From Gillisia marina (GTDB lineage: Bacteria > Bacteroidota > Bacteroidia > Flavobacteriales > Flavobacteriaceae), in the NCBI RefSeq assembly GCF_000258765.1, contig NZ_AJLT01000019.1:172965-236964 (forward strand): a DNA stretch of 64,000 nt. The letters are read 5' to 3'. Positions 63,209-64,000 of this stretch are shown in pieces. Both the position numbers and the translations under genes were made by a program. The first letter of the stretch is position 1. The number at the start of each line of letters is the position of its first letter. The notes under the pieces were generated by a model that was not told the DNA's origin, did no database searches, and saw only the letters and a program-made list of their open reading frames with translations.

Positions 63209-64000
63209 ATGCCAATTCCACTAGTAAACTCTATCGCCTCTTGGTTTTTGAAGAAGCGCATCCATCAAATGGAGTTGTTTATGAAGTATCCTAATGAAGT
63301 TCAGCAAGAACTTTTAAGATCGCTCATAAGCACGGCTAAACATACAGAAATTGGTAAAAAATACAATTTTTCAGAAATCATAAACTACCAAACTTTTGCT
63401 GAGCGAGTGCCGATTCATTCTTATGAAGAGTATGAACCCTCTATAGAACGCAGCAGAAGAGGCGAAAACAATATTTTTTGGCCTAGACCTATTAAATGGT
63501 TTGCAAAATCCAGTGGGACAACCAATGCAAAAAGCAAATTTATTCCCGTAAGTGAGGATTCTTTAGAGGATTGTCATTATGCTGCCGGGAAAGATTTATT
63601 ATGCATGTACCTTAACAATAATCCGCAATCTCAATTATTTACAGGAAAAAGTTTGCGTTTAGGCGGAAGCAAAGAAATTTACAGAAATAATGGTACTTCT
63701 TATGGAGACCTTTCGGCTATTCTTATTGAAAACATGCCTTTTTGGGCGGAATTTAGCAGTACACCTAGCAGCGAAGTTTCTTTAATGAACGATTGGGAGA
63801 TCAAAATGCAGGCGATCGTAAATGAAACCATCAAGGAAAAAGTAACCAGCCTTGCGGGAGTTCCCTCTTGGATGTTGGTATTATTAAACAATGTTTTGGA
63901 TACTAGTAAAAAGGAAGACTTATTTCAAGTTTGGCAAAACCTGGAAGTTTATTTTCATGGAGGTGTGAATTTTCAGCCCTATGCAGACCAGTATAAAAAA
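63209..64000 (+). CDS. GH3-family acyl-acid-amido synthetase-like protein (3' part beyond window)
   Basis: 264 codons from ATG 63209 run off the right edge without a stop. MPIPLVNSIASWFLKKRIHQMELF, KSSGTTNAKSKFIPVSEDS (AMP-binding P-loop-like SSGTT) and YFHGGVNFQPYADQY are GH3-type motifs. Plant GH3 enzymes conjugate amino acids to hormones; bacterial members may do similar adenylation of an acid. Substrate unknown. Family length is about 500 residues, so roughly half is missing. Confidence 0.88.
   Translation, partial: MPIPLVNSIASWFLKKRIHQMELFMKYPNEVQQELLRSLISTAKHTEIGKKYNFSEIINYQTFAERVPIHSYEEYEPSIERSRRGENNIFWPRPIKWFAKSSGTTNAKSKFIPVSEDSLEDCHYAAGKDLLCMYLNNNPQSQLFTGKSLRLGGSKEIYRNNGTSYGDLSAILIENMPFWAEFSSTPSSEVSLMNDWEIKMQAIVNETIKEKVTSLAGVPSWMLVLLNNVLDTSKKEDLFQVWQNLEVYFHGGVNFQPYADQYKK

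Noticed and set aside
1..64000. CRISPR arrays, rRNA operons, insertion sequences
   Set aside because: No regularly spaced repeats, rRNA-like stretches, transposase motifs or terminal inverted repeats were seen on either strand.

Overview
The window is a low-GC chromosomal segment from a Bacteroidota bacterium, very probably a marine Flavobacteriaceae member of the Gramella/Christiangramia, Salegentibacter or Zunongwangia kind. Supporting signs are a SusC/SusD pair, DUF5686 and CarboxypepD_reg outer-membrane proteins, many short lipoproteins, a Kdo transferase, a membrane pyrophosphatase with the K+-dependent signature, a TTG-N19-TAnnTTTG promoter, and the neighbourhood pdhB / etfBA / bifunctional nuclease / nupC / thyA / folA. 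The genus is an inference. There is no rRNA, CRISPR array, transposase, integrase or prophage.

Layout. 0-7.6 kb: a frameshifted universal stress protein, a DinB-like protein, an exported beta-propeller-amidohydrolase fusion, small membrane proteins, a DUF302 lipoprotein, a deoxynucleoside kinase and a fatty acid hydroxylase. 7.5-13.1 kb: a SusC/SusD pair bounded by two copies of the 3' end of that hydroxylase gene. 13-20.5 kb: App1-type phosphatase, DUF892 protein, LexA-like repressor, three small SCR[DE] lipoproteins, Kdo transferase, DegT aminotransferase and an exported amidohydrolase. 20.8-33.8 kb, mostly minus strand: fabD, folA, a 2TM protein, an ergothioneine locus (egtB, egtD, DUF427, with a class V PLP enzyme converging on it), thyA, BrkB-type protein, nucleoside transporter, bifunctional nuclease and etfAB. 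34-44.2 kb, plus strand: pdhB, a DUF5686 protein, soluble and membrane pyrophosphatases, a radical SAM/TIGR03915 putative DNA-repair pair, two more SCR[DE] lipoproteins and a GNAT acetyltransferase. 44.2-51.1 kb: VOC protein, quinone-oxidoreductase-like enzyme, tRNA-Leu, tRNA-Gly, mutS and two related secreted proteins. 51.4-64 kb: ABC exporter, a macroglobulin/TonB-plug protein lying between two copies of the exporter's 5' end, TrmH-type methyltransferase, a folK-deoxynucleoside kinase fusion, band-7 protein, trmL, an AsmA-like protein, DUF2797 protein and a GH3-family gene cut by the window end.

Two patterns stand out. First, three accessory segments (SusCD, the TonB-plug gene, the VOC/oxidoreductase pair) are each bounded by a partial direct duplication of the neighbouring gene or tRNA end, with no recombinase nearby. 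Second, at least ten one-base gains in A/T homopolymers break otherwise well-conserved genes. This looks like a base-calling problem in the assembly, although transcript slippage at poly(A) tracts cannot be excluded from sequence. The five small lipoproteins with cysteine followed by Arg-Asp/Glu, and the radical SAM/TIGR03915 pair, are the best candidates for under-described biology.
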